Assembly (NCBI GenBank): GCA_000434615.1
Contig: FR880818.1
Span: 1-43,073, forward strand
From: Clostridium sp. CAG:510
Lineage (GTDB): Bacteria; Bacillota; Clostridia; Lachnospirales; Lachnospiraceae
Direction of reading: 5' to 3'
DNA length: 43,073 nt
Positions within the stretch are counted from its first letter, which is position 1. The number at the start of each line of letters is the position of its first letter. Positions 8,668 through 17,040 of the stretch are shown here, one piece after another. A program made the translations under genes and the position numbers. The notes under the pieces are model-generated. The model was not told the origin of the DNA. It did no database searches and saw only the letters and a list, made by a program, of their open reading frames with translations.

Positions 8668-11600
8668 TTATTCTACAGTGATAGTATATACGCATTTTGC
8701 GGTACTGCCATCCAGACAGGAAATCGTAACAACATAGACTCCCTCTTTATTGCCGCTGAATTTAATCTTGTGGGTACTGCGGTCGTACTCTGCTGTAAGT
8801 CCGGGTTTATTTACTTTCACATCAATCATATAACTGCAGTCACCGCCGTTTGCCGCTACTTCCTTTACCTCCTTTTCAAAGGTATCACCCACATTTACCG
8901 TCAGGATGTCATCGTCATCAATAGAAATGGATTTTACCATGTCACAGGCATATACGGTATAGGTTGCCTGAACATTGCTGCCGTCCGCTGATACTGCGGT
9001 AATGGTAACGGGGCCTTCCAGACCGCTGTTACCGGTTACCCGTCCGTAGGAGTCAACATCCACTGCCGCCGCGTTGGACGTTCTCCAGTAGAAGCCCTGA
9101 TTGTTCTTTGTTACACTTCCGTGATTATTGGTAAGCGTTGTGAGCATCTGCATGGAGGAATCACAGGCAATGTATGCACACCTTCCTCTTTCAGGCGAAA
9201 TTCTCAAGCTTGATGACGGGTTCTTCACTGTTACACGGATGGGGATGTTTTTATTGGTGCCGTCCAGTGTGCCGACGGTAACGGTCGCCGTTCCGACGGC
9301 TCTTCCGGTTGCCTCCAGATAAACAAAATCTCCCCGTTTTTCCGCCTTTACAATGCCGGGGGCGCTGTTGCCTGTAATGTTCCAGAGATCGGCAGAATCG
9401 CTTAAGACCTGAATGGACCTTGTGGTGGAAGAACCGTAGCCGTTATTGATACGATAGAGGTCTACCCGGGTATCCTGCGTACGGATATTGGTCTTGCTAT
9501 AGTTTTTCACTTCCACCGTAAAGCTTGCTTCCGCTCCGTTTTCATCCAGGGCTTTTGCTGTGATGGTATAGGTACCGGGTTTTGCCTTTCTGTCCGCCTT
9601 TACCACACCGTTCTTTACGGTAACGCCGTTACCGGCAGGATTTACCGACCATTTGACCGCCTTGTTGGAAGCATTGGCAGGCTCCACTACCAGATTTAAT
9701 TTAATGGATTTATTGCAGGCTAAAGTATAGCCTGTCTCCGTTGTCTTACAGTTGGTTACATACAGTTTTTTTACGGGCTGCTTTACCGTGATATTTAATA
9801 CCACCGTCTTGCCGCTGCCGTCCGATGCAATACCGGTAATCTTGGTCTTGCCGAATGCAACGCCCTGCACATAAACGGAGCCGTTTGCCTTGCTGCTTAC
9901 AACGGCAATGCTCTTATCGGCGGAGTACCAGTTAATATCTGAGGCTGCTGCGCTTTCCGCTACGCGCATGCCTTTTTTCTTGATGGTAATGTTGTTTACC
10001 AGGGCAAGCTGTCCTGCCCAGACGGTGATGTTTTTATTCTTCACCATAATGGCTGTGGTAAGGTCCTGGGCTGCTGCCTTTATTTCCACCTCCATGGATG
10101 TGGAAAGTCCGTTTTTAAGTGTTGCCGTTATCCGGTAAATGCCGGGTACTGCCTTCTTTGTCGCGGAAATTCTGCCGGAGGCGCTGATGGTTACGCCGGT
10201 TTTTTTGTACTCATTTTTCACATAAACCTCTTTGCCGGTCTGTTCGTCCTTCTGTACTGCCTCCAAGGTCCATTTTACGGATTGTTTCACCCCGTAATCC
10301 GGTGTCTGTACGGCACGGAACGCAAGTCCCGTTCCCTGTGTCAGATATTTTGCTCCGGTAACGGATTCCACCCGGACACCAAACACTTCCGGCCGGAAGG
10401 TATATCTTGCCGAAGCCACCGGACTGGCAAGCTGGTTGCTGTTCTTGATAACCATGGCGTAAACCTGCACATAGTTCTTTCCACCTATTTCAATGGGACC
10501 GGTATATTCCTTCGCATTGTCGGAAAGTACACCGTTCTTAAAGGTAATGGTCTTGCCGTCGGTGGAATAATATGCCGTGCAGCCCACTTCCACGCCGGTC
10601 AGCTCCAGCATAATGGTATTGTCTTTATAAGTGCCGGCTTTCTTGGAAAAACCGGGCTTCTTGGGCGCTGCGTTGATATTGGTAAGCGCCAGTGCCTTTA
10701 CCAGATCCACATAGCCCCTTCCTAAATCGGTACCCTGTGCCTTGATGCAGCTGCTGTCCATTTTCTTAAGAAGGGCATCCACTCTTGCCTTGCCGGTTCC
10801 TTTAACGGTGGGCAGAATTAAGGCTGCCGTACCTGCCATGATGGCGGATGCCTGGGAAGTACCGCTCATGGATACATAGGAAGAAGGTCCTTCGTTGCTG
10901 GCGGAATAAATACCGACGCCAGGTACGCTGTAGCGCACGTTTTTATCGTAATTGGAGAACGGCGCCTTGGTCATGCCTGTATCCAGTGCCGCTACGGCAA
11001 TGGTTGTCTTGTAGGCTGCAGGATAAGTGCAAACGTTGGAGTAACCGTTGCCCGCCGGGCAGAATACGGCAATACCGCTTTCATACGCCTGCTTGTAAAG
11101 GCTCTCCTCCATGGCACTGTATTCCGTGCCGGCAAAGCCTACGTTTACAATATCTACATTTTCTTCCATTGCTTTATAAAGTGCACTGATAATGCTGGCA
11201 CTGTCGGTTCTGCCGGCTTCCCTGCTCACCTTGATGGAGTACAGGGTACATTCCGGTGCGATACCGGCGCCGCCCTTTCCGTTGTCAAGTGTACCTCCGA
11301 TTAAGGCTGCAATGTGGGTGCCGTGACCGTTGTTGTCCTCTGTGCCGAGGGCATTGTTCACGGTGCTGATATCGCAGGTAATCACATTCGCCAGTTCTTC
11401 GTGGGCGGTATTGATACCGGTATCCAGAATGGCGACCTTTACGCCCTGTCCGCGGTAACCGGCATTCCATGCCTGTGTGGTATTCAGTACTTCATGATAC
11501 CACTGGCTATTGTCCGCACGGATATTTAAATACGGGTCGCTGTAATCTGCCGACTGGGTATATCTGTAATAGTTGGGCCATGCGGCGGGAAGTCTGGTGC

Positions 11601-12156
11601 CTTCTGCTGCGGAAGCCTGTACGGCATCGTACACGCTGGCTTCGGGAAGACTTTCATCCGCATTCAGTTCCACGAGGGCAACCGTACCGAAGTAGGAAAC
11701 CAGTGTGCCGTTAAATGCCTCTGCGTACTGCTCCGCTTCTTCCTTCGTTGCCGCTTCTATTAAAACCTGGCCGGGAACATAATCTTTTCCTGCGTCTGCT
11801 TTTGTCCACTCTGTCCGGTGACTGCTTAAGAGGTCTTTTTCCGCATAAGCTTCTGCGGAAAGTGTGTACTCATCGGAGAGTCCCGGGAACTTGTCCTCCG
11901 TATCTTCCGAAGCAGGCGCATCACTGCCGGACACATCTTTCGCCGGTGCATCGTTTCCGGTAATATCTGTCGGATTCTCTGCGTCATTGCCGGTTACATC
12001 CGTCTCTCCTCCTGCCGTTTCTTCTGTTTCTGCATATTGGGAAATCTCCGTTTCATAAGCCTGCAGAGGCTCTGCTGCCAGTGCGCTGCTGCTTTCTCCA
12101 AGCGCCATCGTCAGTGCCAGCATCCATGCGATTCCTCTTTTGCCGAATTTCTTCAT
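8668..12156 (-). CDS. Secreted S8 (subtilisin-family) serine protease with Ig-like repeats (subtilisin 2)
   Basis: Exported endopeptidase, paralogous to subtilisin 1. The frame is open to ATG 12240, but that ATG overlaps the -10 hexamer of the gene's own promoter, so I place the start at 12156 (MKKFGKRG, 1162 residues), although it has only a weak ribosome binding site. Order of parts: signal peptide (1-28), linker with three DVTGND-like motifs (53-79), I9-like propeptide (about 105-160), peptidase domain with Asp245, His281, oxyanion Asn370 and Ser434 (SGTSQAS), a chitobiase C-terminal-like domain, and BIG2-type Ig-like repeats. It lacks the acidic insert found before the catalytic domain of subtilisin 1. 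It has its own promoter and terminator. Tandem duplication of an ancestral gene is the simplest origin for the pair. Confidence 0.9.
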   Translation of the reverse strand: MKKFGKRGIAWMLALTMALGESSSALAAEPLQAYETEISQYAETEETAGGETDVTGNDAENPTDITGNDAPAKDVSGSDAPASEDTEDKFPGLSDEYTLSAEAYAEKDLLSSHRTEWTKADAGKDYVPGQVLIEAATKEEAEQYAEAFNGTLVSYFGTVALVELNADESLPEASVYDAVQASAAEGTRLPAAWPNYYRYTQSADYSDPYLNIRADNSQWYHEVLNTTQAWNAGYRGQGVKVAILDTGINTAHEELANVITCDISTVNNALGTEDNNGHGTHIAALIGGTLDNGKGGAGIAPECTLYSIKVSREAGRTDSASIISALYKAMEENVDIVNVGFAGTEYSAMEESLYKQAYESGIAVFCPAGNGYSNVCTYPAAYKTTIAVAALDTGMTKAPFSNYDKNVRYSVPGVGIYSASNEGPSSYVSMSGTSQASAIMAGTAALILPTVKGTGKARVDALLKKMDSSCIKAQGTDLGRGYVDLVKALALTNINAAPKKPGFSKKAGTYKDNTIMLELTGVEVGCTAYYSTDGKTITFKNGVLSDNAKEYTGPIEIGGKNYVQVYAMVIKNSNQLASPVASARYTFRPEVFGVRVESVTGAKYLTQGTGLAFRAVQTPDYGVKQSVKWTLEAVQKDEQTGKEVYVKNEYKKTGVTISASGRISATKKAVPGIYRITATLKNGLSTSMEVEIKAAAQDLTTAIMVKNKNITVWAGQLALVNNITIKKKGMRVAESAAASDINWYSADKSIAVVSSKANGSVYVQGVAFGKTKITGIASDGSGKTVVLNITVKQPVKKLYVTNCKTTETGYTLACNKSIKLNLVVEPANASNKAVKWSVNPAGNGVTVKNGVVKADRKAKPGTYTITAKALDENGAEASFTVEVKNYSKTNIRTQDTRVDLYRINNGYGSSTTRSIQVLSDSADLWNITGNSAPGIVKAEKRGDFVYLEATGRAVGTATVTVGTLDGTNKNIPIRVTVKNPSSSLRISPERGRCAYIACDSSMQMLTTLTNNHGSVTKNNQGFYWRTSNAAAVDVDSYGRVTGNSGLEGPVTITAVSADGSNVQATYTVYACDMVKSISIDDDDILTVNVGDTFEKEVKEVAANGGDCSYMIDVKVNKPGLTAEYDRSTHKIKFSGNKEGVYVVTISCLDGSTAKCVYTITVE

Positions 12157-12238
12157 TTCTACGCCCACTTTCTTTTTGGTAAAACTTTTCTGTGTTTTGT
12201 TTCTTTTCCGAGACTTCCGTTTGGGAAGCTCTTCTTTC

Positions 12239-12267
12239 ATTGTAGAGACAACAATATATTATGTAAA
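12239..12267 (-). promoter_or_regulatory. Promoter of subtilisin 2
   Basis: TTTACA (12262-12267), 17 nt, TACAAT (12239-12244). The last bases of the -10 run into an ATG at 12240, which therefore cannot be the start codon of this transcript. The leader is about 75 nt. Confidence 0.75.
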
Positions 12268-12310
12268 TAGCTTACGCTGCCCAAAATTCTTAATTTTTTG
12301 TGTAGATGCC

Positions 12311-12751
12311 CTACAGTGCGGACTCTTCCTGCACAATGTCTTTTTTCTTAATCAGACGGCTCTTGTACTCTTCTTTTACTTCGTACTTGCTGACGCCCTG
12401 TAAAATCCGGATTTTCTCGCCGGTGGCATCGTCCTGCAGATAAAAATCAAAGGTCTTTTTGTCCGCATAGCTTACCATGTGCGGTGTAAAATGCACGTTG
12501 GAAGGCGCCTGTGCCAGAAGCTGTTTGATTTCCTTCTTCTGCTCCTTGTCTGCCTTGAGGCCGTTCATGCAGACCGGGCATACGGAATAATAGTCCGTTC
12601 CCATGGGAATTAAGGGGATGTAGTCAAAATGACCCCATTTGGAATCCCTGATAATTTCTCTCGGATAGGTGTGTCCGCAGTTGCAGGCTACCGGCTGTCC
12701 GTAACATCCCTTGTTTTTTCTGAAATGCTGTACTCCATAATAAAAAATCAT
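12311..12751 (-). CDS. Small zinc-ribbon protein of unknown function
   Basis: Cytoplasmic protein of 146 residues; the start has GGAGAG 5-8 nt upstream. Two cysteine pairs, CxC at 23/25 (CNCGH) and CxxC at 58/61 (CPVC), are separated by a hydrophobic stretch containing the segment FDYIPLIPMG. This is the layout of a family of short bacterial zinc-ribbon proteins with no assigned role. The C-terminal half is charged and ends in a Lys/Glu-rich tail. It is transcribed divergently from the GH13 gene and in the same direction as subtilisin 2. I see no terminator between 12311 and the subtilisin 2 promoter, so read-through is possible. No function is proposed. Confidence 0.75.
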   Translation of the reverse strand: MIFYYGVQHFRKNKGCYGQPVACNCGHTYPREIIRDSKWGHFDYIPLIPMGTDYYSVCPVCMNGLKADKEQKKEIKQLLAQAPSNVHFTPHMVSYADKKTFDFYLQDDATGEKIRILQGVSKYEVKEEYKSRLIKKKDIVQEESAL

Positions 12752-12801
12752 AACTTCTCTCCTTTTCTCCCTCCCGGGAATGCTTTAACATATACAGAAA
12801 A

Positions 12802-12830
12802 AATGTACCATATTTTAGCACGCTTTGCAA
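12802..12830 (-). promoter_or_regulatory. Minus-strand promoter of the zinc-ribbon gene (shares -35)
   Basis: TTGCAA (12825-12830), 17 nt, TACATT (12802-12807). The -35 hexamer is its own reverse complement and is also the -35 of the plus-strand promoter. Confidence 0.5.
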
Positions 12831-12853
12831 TTCCTACGGCTTTGCTTTATAAT
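12825..12853 (+). promoter_or_regulatory. Plus-strand promoter of the GH13 gene (shares -35)
   Basis: TTGCAA (12825-12830), 17 nt, perfect TATAAT (12848-12853). The start codon lies 35 nt downstream, after AAGGAGG. Confidence 0.7.
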
Positions 12854-12888
12854 AAAGAATATCTGAATACCCGCAAGGAGGACGTTTT

Positions 12889-14460
12889 ATGAGTAGCTGT
12901 GTAAAAGAACCCAGGTGGCTTGACAATGCTGTTTTTTATGAGATTTATCCCCAGTCTTTTAACGATACCAATGCCGACGGTATCGGCGATATTCCCGGCA
13001 TCATTGAAAAGCTGGATTACATTAAGGATTTAGGCTGTACCGCTCTCTGGCTCAACCCCTGTTTCCTTTCTCCCTTCGGCGACGCCGGTTATGACGTGGA
13101 GGATTATTATACGGTAGCGCCCCGTTACGGCACAAATGCCGACCTGGTGCGTCTGTTTAAGGAAGCGCATGCAAGGGATATGCATGTGATTCTGGACCTG
13201 GTACCCGGTCATACCGCCGTTACCTGCAAGTGGTTCAGGGAGTCCATGAAAGCGGAGAAAAATGCTTATACCGACCGTTATGTCTGGACGGACAACATCT
13301 GGGAAACGCCGGAAAACATGGGCTGCATCCGCGGTATTTCCGACCGTGACGGATCCTGCGTCGTAAACTTTTTCTCCCACCAGCCGGCCTTAAACTACGG
13401 CTTCTACCGTCCCGACCCGGACAAAAAGTGGCAGCAGCCCATGGATGCCGAGGGTCCTATGGCTACCCGGGAAGAACTTAAGAATATCATGCGTTTCTGG
13501 CTGGGACTCGGCTGTGACGGTTTCCGTGTGGACATGGCAGGTTCCTTAGTTAAAAACGATGAGGACGGCAAGGGCACCATTTCCCTCTGGCAGGACATCC
13601 GCGCTTTCCTTGACAAAGAATTTCCGGCTGCCGCCATGGTAAGCGAATGGGGCGAACCGGACAAGAGCCTTATCGGCGGTTTCCATATGGACTTCCTGCT
13701 GCATTTCGGTCCTTCCCACTACAACGATTTGTTCCGCTGCGAAGAGCCTTATTTTTCCTCCCGAGGAAAAGGCAGCGCCAAAGAATTTGTGGCAAAATAC
13801 AAAGAAAATTATGAGAAGACAAACGGCAGAGGACTTATCTGTATTCCTTCCGGCAACCACGACATGGACCGTCTGGCAAGAAGTCTTTCTCCCGAAGAAA
13901 TGAAGATAGCGTTTGCTTTCCTGCTTTCCATGCCCGGCGCGCCGTTTATCTATTACGGCGATGAAATCGGTCTGCGTTATGTGGAAGGCCTTACTTCCGT
14001 GGAAGGCGGCTACGGCAGAACCGGTTCCCGTTCTCCCATGCAGTGGGACAAAACCCCCAATGCCGGCTTTTCCTCCGCTCCCGCCGCAAAGCTTTATGTC
14101 CGGCAGGATGATGCCCCGGACAGACCCGATGCTGCAAGCCAGTGTGCGGATGAAGCGTCCCTGCGCAGCGAGGTAAAACGGCTCATTGCCCTGCGTATGG
14201 CACATCCCGCCCTGCAGAGCAAGGGAACCGTTTCCTTCCTTTCCGACAATTATCCCCTTGCTTACGTACGAAGCAGCGCAGAGGAAAGCATTTTAGTGAT
14301 TATCAATCCCTCTGCAGCACCTGCGGTTCTGTCCGCAGAGGAGCTGTGCGCCCTTAATAAAGAATTACTTTATACCGTCGGCGGCACGGTAAAAGAAAAT
14401 GCCGACCATGCTTTACAGGTGGACGGCGGTACCGCAGCTTTTATTTCTCTTACAAAATAA
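12889..14460 (+). CDS. GH13 family glycoside hydrolase (alpha-glucosidase/amylase type)
   Basis: Probable intracellular alpha-glucan hydrolase of 523 residues without a signal peptide. A strong AAGGAGG lies 7 nt before the start. The (beta/alpha)8 barrel begins at once (FYEIYPQSFNDTNADGIGD). Conserved regions seen: I, DLVPGHTA (about 104-111); II, GFRVDMAG with nucleophile Asp215; III, VSEWGEPD with acid/base Glu253; IV, GNHD with Asp325. Region I has GH where NH is the more common form in the family; the histidine is kept. The barrel is followed by a beta-sandwich C-terminal domain. With GlgP, MalQ and the maltodextrin transporter nearby, it likely trims imported oligosaccharides. The exact linkage (1,4 or 1,6) cannot be decided here. 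Confidence 0.88.
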   Translation: MSSCVKEPRWLDNAVFYEIYPQSFNDTNADGIGDIPGIIEKLDYIKDLGCTALWLNPCFLSPFGDAGYDVEDYYTVAPRYGTNADLVRLFKEAHARDMHVILDLVPGHTAVTCKWFRESMKAEKNAYTDRYVWTDNIWETPENMGCIRGISDRDGSCVVNFFSHQPALNYGFYRPDPDKKWQQPMDAEGPMATREELKNIMRFWLGLGCDGFRVDMAGSLVKNDEDGKGTISLWQDIRAFLDKEFPAAAMVSEWGEPDKSLIGGFHMDFLLHFGPSHYNDLFRCEEPYFSSRGKGSAKEFVAKYKENYEKTNGRGLICIPSGNHDMDRLARSLSPEEMKIAFAFLLSMPGAPFIYYGDEIGLRYVEGLTSVEGGYGRTGSRSPMQWDKTPNAGFSSAPAAKLYVRQDDAPDRPDAASQCADEASLRSEVKRLIALRMAHPALQSKGTVSFLSDNYPLAYVRSSAEESILVIINPSAAPAVLSAEELCALNKELLYTVGGTVKENADHALQVDGGTAAFISLTK

Positions 14461-14472
14461 GTCAGAAGAAAA

Positions 14473-14505
14473 GGCGTATGAAAATTTTCGTTTCATACGC
14501 CTTTC
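14473..14505. terminator. Bidirectional terminator between convergent genes
   Basis: Perfect 11-bp stem GGCGTATGAAA / TTTCATACGCC (14473-14483 and 14491-14501). Flanking T-rich tails are short (CTTTTCTTC on minus, CTTTCAC on plus). It serves the convergent GH13 and alcohol dehydrogenase genes. Confidence 0.7.
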
Positions 14506-14534
14506 ACAATGTTACTTATTTGTAATGTTTCTTT

Positions 14535-15698
14535 TTACAGGGAAGCCTTCAGGATTGCCAGAATATCCTCTTCCTTCAGCGGTGCCCAGGCATTTTCCAG
14601 ACCCTCGTTTTCGGCAATGTGATGTGCCATTTCGGAAAGTCCTGACTCATCGATACCCACTTCCTTTAGGTGCATGGGAATGCCCATGGTCTCAAACAGA
14701 CTGTAGGTTTTATCAATGGTCTTTTCCGCAATTTCAAAATCGGGCAGGGATGCATCAATACCGAAAATATGCTCGCCGAAGCTGACAAAACGTTCTACGG
14801 TCTTTTCGTTTAAGATGTATTTCATCCATCTCGGAGTGAGAATTGCCAGCCCCTCGCCGTGGGTGATGTCATAATATGCACTCAGAGCATGCTCCATACC
14901 GTGAAGCGGCCAGCCGGAAGGGCTGTTGCCGATTGCCAGGATACCGTTGCAGGCAAGGGAACAGTCCGCCATCAGCTCTGCTCTGGCATCGTAATTGTCC
15001 GGCTCTTCCAGCGCAACTTTTACATTTTCTATAAGGCTCTTGATAACGGTTTCGCACATGCCGTCGGAAAGGGTGGTATGCACGCCGCAGAAATACTGCT
15101 CCATCACATGATTGATGGCATCGGCGGTACCTGCTGCCGTCTGCTTTTTCGATACGGAGAAGGTGTATCCCGGGTCTAAAATGGAAACTCTGGGATAAAG
15201 CAGTTCATCCAGATAGCCGACCTTGTCGTTGGTTTCCGTGCGGGAGATTACACAACCGGAGTCATATTCGGATCCGGTCGCCGCCAGTGTCAGAATGTCC
15301 ACAAGAGGGAGAGCTTCCTTTGCTTTCACCCTATAGGTAATCAGATCCCAGGGTTCTCCTTCATAGCACGCGCCCGCGCAGATTGCCTTGGAGCAGTCCA
15401 GTACGCTGCCGCCGCCCACAGCCAGCACTACATCAATTTTATGTTCTTTGCAAAGTCTGACGCCTTCCAGCACACTGGGATTATATTTGGGGTTGGGTGC
15501 AATGCCGGACAGTTCATATACTTCAAAGCCTTCCAGCAGTTTTTTCACCTCGTCATACAGTCCCATTTTCTTAATGCTGCCGCCACCGTAAGTCAGAAGC
15601 ACCCTGGTGCCGTAGGGTTTTAATGCCTTCGGAAGTTTTTTTACCGCGTCTTTTCCGAAAATCAGTTTCGTTGGTGTACAGTACGTGAAATTTTCCAT
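14535..15698 (-). CDS. Iron-containing alcohol dehydrogenase (BdhA/YqhD-like)
   Basis: Cytoplasmic NAD(P)H-dependent dehydrogenase of 387 residues, full length for group III (iron) alcohol dehydrogenases. AGAGG lies 8 nt before the start. Visible features: nucleotide-binding GGGSVLDCSKAI (about 95-106), and the metal-site segment with DAINHVMEQYF, HGMEHALSAYYD and THGEGLA, which supply the Asp and His ligands of the family. It resembles butanol dehydrogenases and the YqhD aldehyde reductases, so reduction of aldehydes to alcohols is the likely direction. It stands alone, behind a promoter with MerR-type geometry, which suggests induction by a reactive aldehyde or similar stress. Substrate preference is not readable from the sequence. 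Confidence 0.92.
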   Translation of the reverse strand: MENFTYCTPTKLIFGKDAVKKLPKALKPYGTRVLLTYGGGSIKKMGLYDEVKKLLEGFEVYELSGIAPNPKYNPSVLEGVRLCKEHKIDVVLAVGGGSVLDCSKAICAGACYEGEPWDLITYRVKAKEALPLVDILTLAATGSEYDSGCVISRTETNDKVGYLDELLYPRVSILDPGYTFSVSKKQTAAGTADAINHVMEQYFCGVHTTLSDGMCETVIKSLIENVKVALEEPDNYDARAELMADCSLACNGILAIGNSPSGWPLHGMEHALSAYYDITHGEGLAILTPRWMKYILNEKTVERFVSFGEHIFGIDASLPDFEIAEKTIDKTYSLFETMGIPMHLKEVGIDESGLSEMAHHIAENEGLENAWAPLKEEDILAILKASL

Positions 15699-15734
15699 AG
15701 TTTTTCCTCTCTTTCTTTAGATATTCTTTTTTTT

Positions 15735-15765
15735 ATTGTAAACCTTGGAGCCCACTCCAAGTCAA
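15735..15765 (-). promoter_or_regulatory. MerR-type promoter with dyad in a 19-nt spacer
   Basis: TTGACT (15760-15765) and TACAAT (15735-15740) are 19 nt apart. The spacer holds the dyad CTTGGAG-n4-CTCCAAG (15744-15761). Overlong spacers occupied by a dyad are the hallmark of MerR-family activated promoters. No merR gene is in the window. Confidence 0.7.
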
Positions 15766-16049
15766 GATTTTTTTGCCGTCCTCAAAGAAATGTAAAAGTA
15801 ACTTCCGCATACCCTGTTTACCTTTTACCACGGACGGGAAAAAGCTCCTGCACAACAGGCTCTCCCTGCGTACAGAAGCTTTTTCTCCTTTTGTCTGTAG
15901 AATTCCCATTCCTACACATAATGTCTCATTGTTTACACTTTCAACGAGACTCGGTGCCGTAATCACTGTTTTGAAATACAAAAGTCATTCCCGTAAATTT
16001 TGATTTCCCGATTAGCGGCCTCCCCCGGTATAGAATTAGCCGAAAGGTG
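15766..16049. other. Intergenic stretch without a supported gene
   Basis: About 280 nt between the alcohol dehydrogenase promoter and the end of the TetR gene. Open frames of 76 (plus) and 82 (minus) codons exist but have no convincing ribosome binding site or recognisable product. I also see no clear terminator for the TetR gene. Confidence 0.5.
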
Positions 16050-16763
16050 CTAAGTAGTTGTCTTTTGCGTCCGATCCGTCATGGCCGCTTCCAATCCCGC
16101 TTCCGCTTCCTTTACCGTTTCCACGATAATCTGCTCGGCAATGGGCTTGAGGTCCATATGTAACACAAACTCCGTAAGCTGCTCTCTTGTTTCATCCGGT
16201 ACTTTGTACAACAGACAATTACAATACAGAAAGCGCCAGATTTTCTGCTCCATGGTGAAATACAAATCACACTTTTTTGCCATAAAGCCCCGCATCATAC
16301 CCGCGGATGCGATTTCCATTTCATAGAAATCCTTGAGTCCGCATTCCGGCACATACCTCTGGAAAATCTGTCTCCATTTCTCTGCGGTTTCCCTATAGAT
16401 AAACTCCATGGTGGACGGCAGCGAATATGCCATGGTATACACTTCCCGGATAGGCTCGGACAGCTCCGCAATATAAAGCTGCAGCACCGTCTGCACCACA
16501 TAAGTATGAAGTGGGTCCTCGTCCTTTTTTAAAATCTTTGCCGTAGTTTCAAACTGACAGGTAAACATTCTCTTGGTCAGTGCCAAAAGCAGCGCCTCCT
16601 TATTTTCAAAGGCTGCAAAAAAAGAAGAGGGGGCCATGCCGGCTTTTCTGGCGATGGCCGCTGTCGTAGTCTTTTCATATCCGTTCTCAAGGAATAACTT
16701 CACAGCCGCCAGGAGCATCTTGTTTCTTCTTGTCAATCCTTTTTGCTGTAATCCCCTTGGCAT
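16050..16763 (-). CDS. TetR/AcrR-family transcriptional regulator
   Basis: DNA-binding repressor-type regulator of 237 residues. ACGGAGG lies 7 nt before the start. The N-terminal helix-turn-helix is clear (LFLENGYEKTTTAAIARKAG, then SFFAAFENKEALLLAL, about 23-62), followed by an all-helical ligand-binding domain of unknown specificity. Its promoter carries a 10-bp-arm palindrome over the -35, so it very likely represses itself. Neither neighbour obviously shares this operator: the alcohol dehydrogenase lies downstream of it with a different promoter, and malQ ends towards it. Its other targets and inducer are unknown. Confidence 0.88.
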   Translation of the reverse strand: MPRGLQQKGLTRRNKMLLAAVKLFLENGYEKTTTAAIARKAGMAPSSFFAAFENKEALLLALTKRMFTCQFETTAKILKKDEDPLHTYVVQTVLQLYIAELSEPIREVYTMAYSLPSTMEFIYRETAEKWRQIFQRYVPECGLKDFYEMEIASAGMMRGFMAKKCDLYFTMEQKIWRFLYCNCLLYKVPDETREQLTEFVLHMDLKPIAEQIIVETVKEAEAGLEAAMTDRTQKTTT

Positions 16764-16783
16764 GATATTCCTCCGTAAGTATG

Positions 16784-16812
16784 TTTATAAGTCTACTATT
16801 GACTATGGTCAA
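16784..16812 (-). promoter_or_regulatory. Promoter of the TetR gene
   Basis: TTGACC (16807-16812), 17 nt, TATAAA (16784-16789), about 20 nt before the start codon. Confidence 0.7.
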
Positions 16813-16817
16813 TAGTA
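16794..16817. promoter_or_regulatory. Probable TetR operator palindrome
   Basis: TACTATTGAC-TATG-GTCAATAGTA: perfect 10-bp arms with a 4-nt centre. It covers the -35 hexamer of the adjacent TetR gene, as expected for an autorepressor site. Confidence 0.75.
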
Positions 16818-16921
16818 ACACACTTTTTTATACTCAGCAATGATATTTTTTATTTTTTGATACCAAAAGTATTGATTATTTATCATTTTTACCACCCAGC
16901 GCCAGAGTTTCATTCCTGATT

Positions 16922-16966
16922 AACCCGGCATGATGGAGAGAATGTTAACGCATGACCACCGGGTTT
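16922..16966. repeat. Unassigned long-loop inverted repeat
   Basis: AACCCGG (from 16922) pairs with CCGGGTT (to 16966). An inner CATG/CATG pairing is possible with a 4-nt bulge. It lies between the malQ terminator and the TetR promoter, within an otherwise AT-rich gap, and has no assigned role. Confidence 0.35.
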
Positions 16967-16979
16967 CAATATATTTGCA

Positions 16980-17014
16980 GGAAGAAAACAGGAGCAGTCA
17001 TTTCTGACTGCTCC
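16980..17014 (-). terminator. Terminator after malQ
   Basis: On the minus strand GGAGCAGTCA pairs with TGACTGCTCC (16991-17000 with 17005-17014, 4-nt loop), followed by TGTTTTCTTCC. It ends the maltodextrin operon. Confidence 0.8.
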
Positions 17015-17040
17015 CGCATACTCTTCCTAAATATTTATTC

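Noticed and set aside
13546..14205. 219-codon minus-strand open frame inside the GH13 gene
   Set aside because: Shadow of a gene with all GH13 catalytic motifs intact; no family match seen.
15773..16003. 76-codon plus and 82-codon minus open frames in the gap before the TetR gene
   Set aside because: No ribosome binding site, no recognisable domain, overlapping each other; kept only as an intergenic note.
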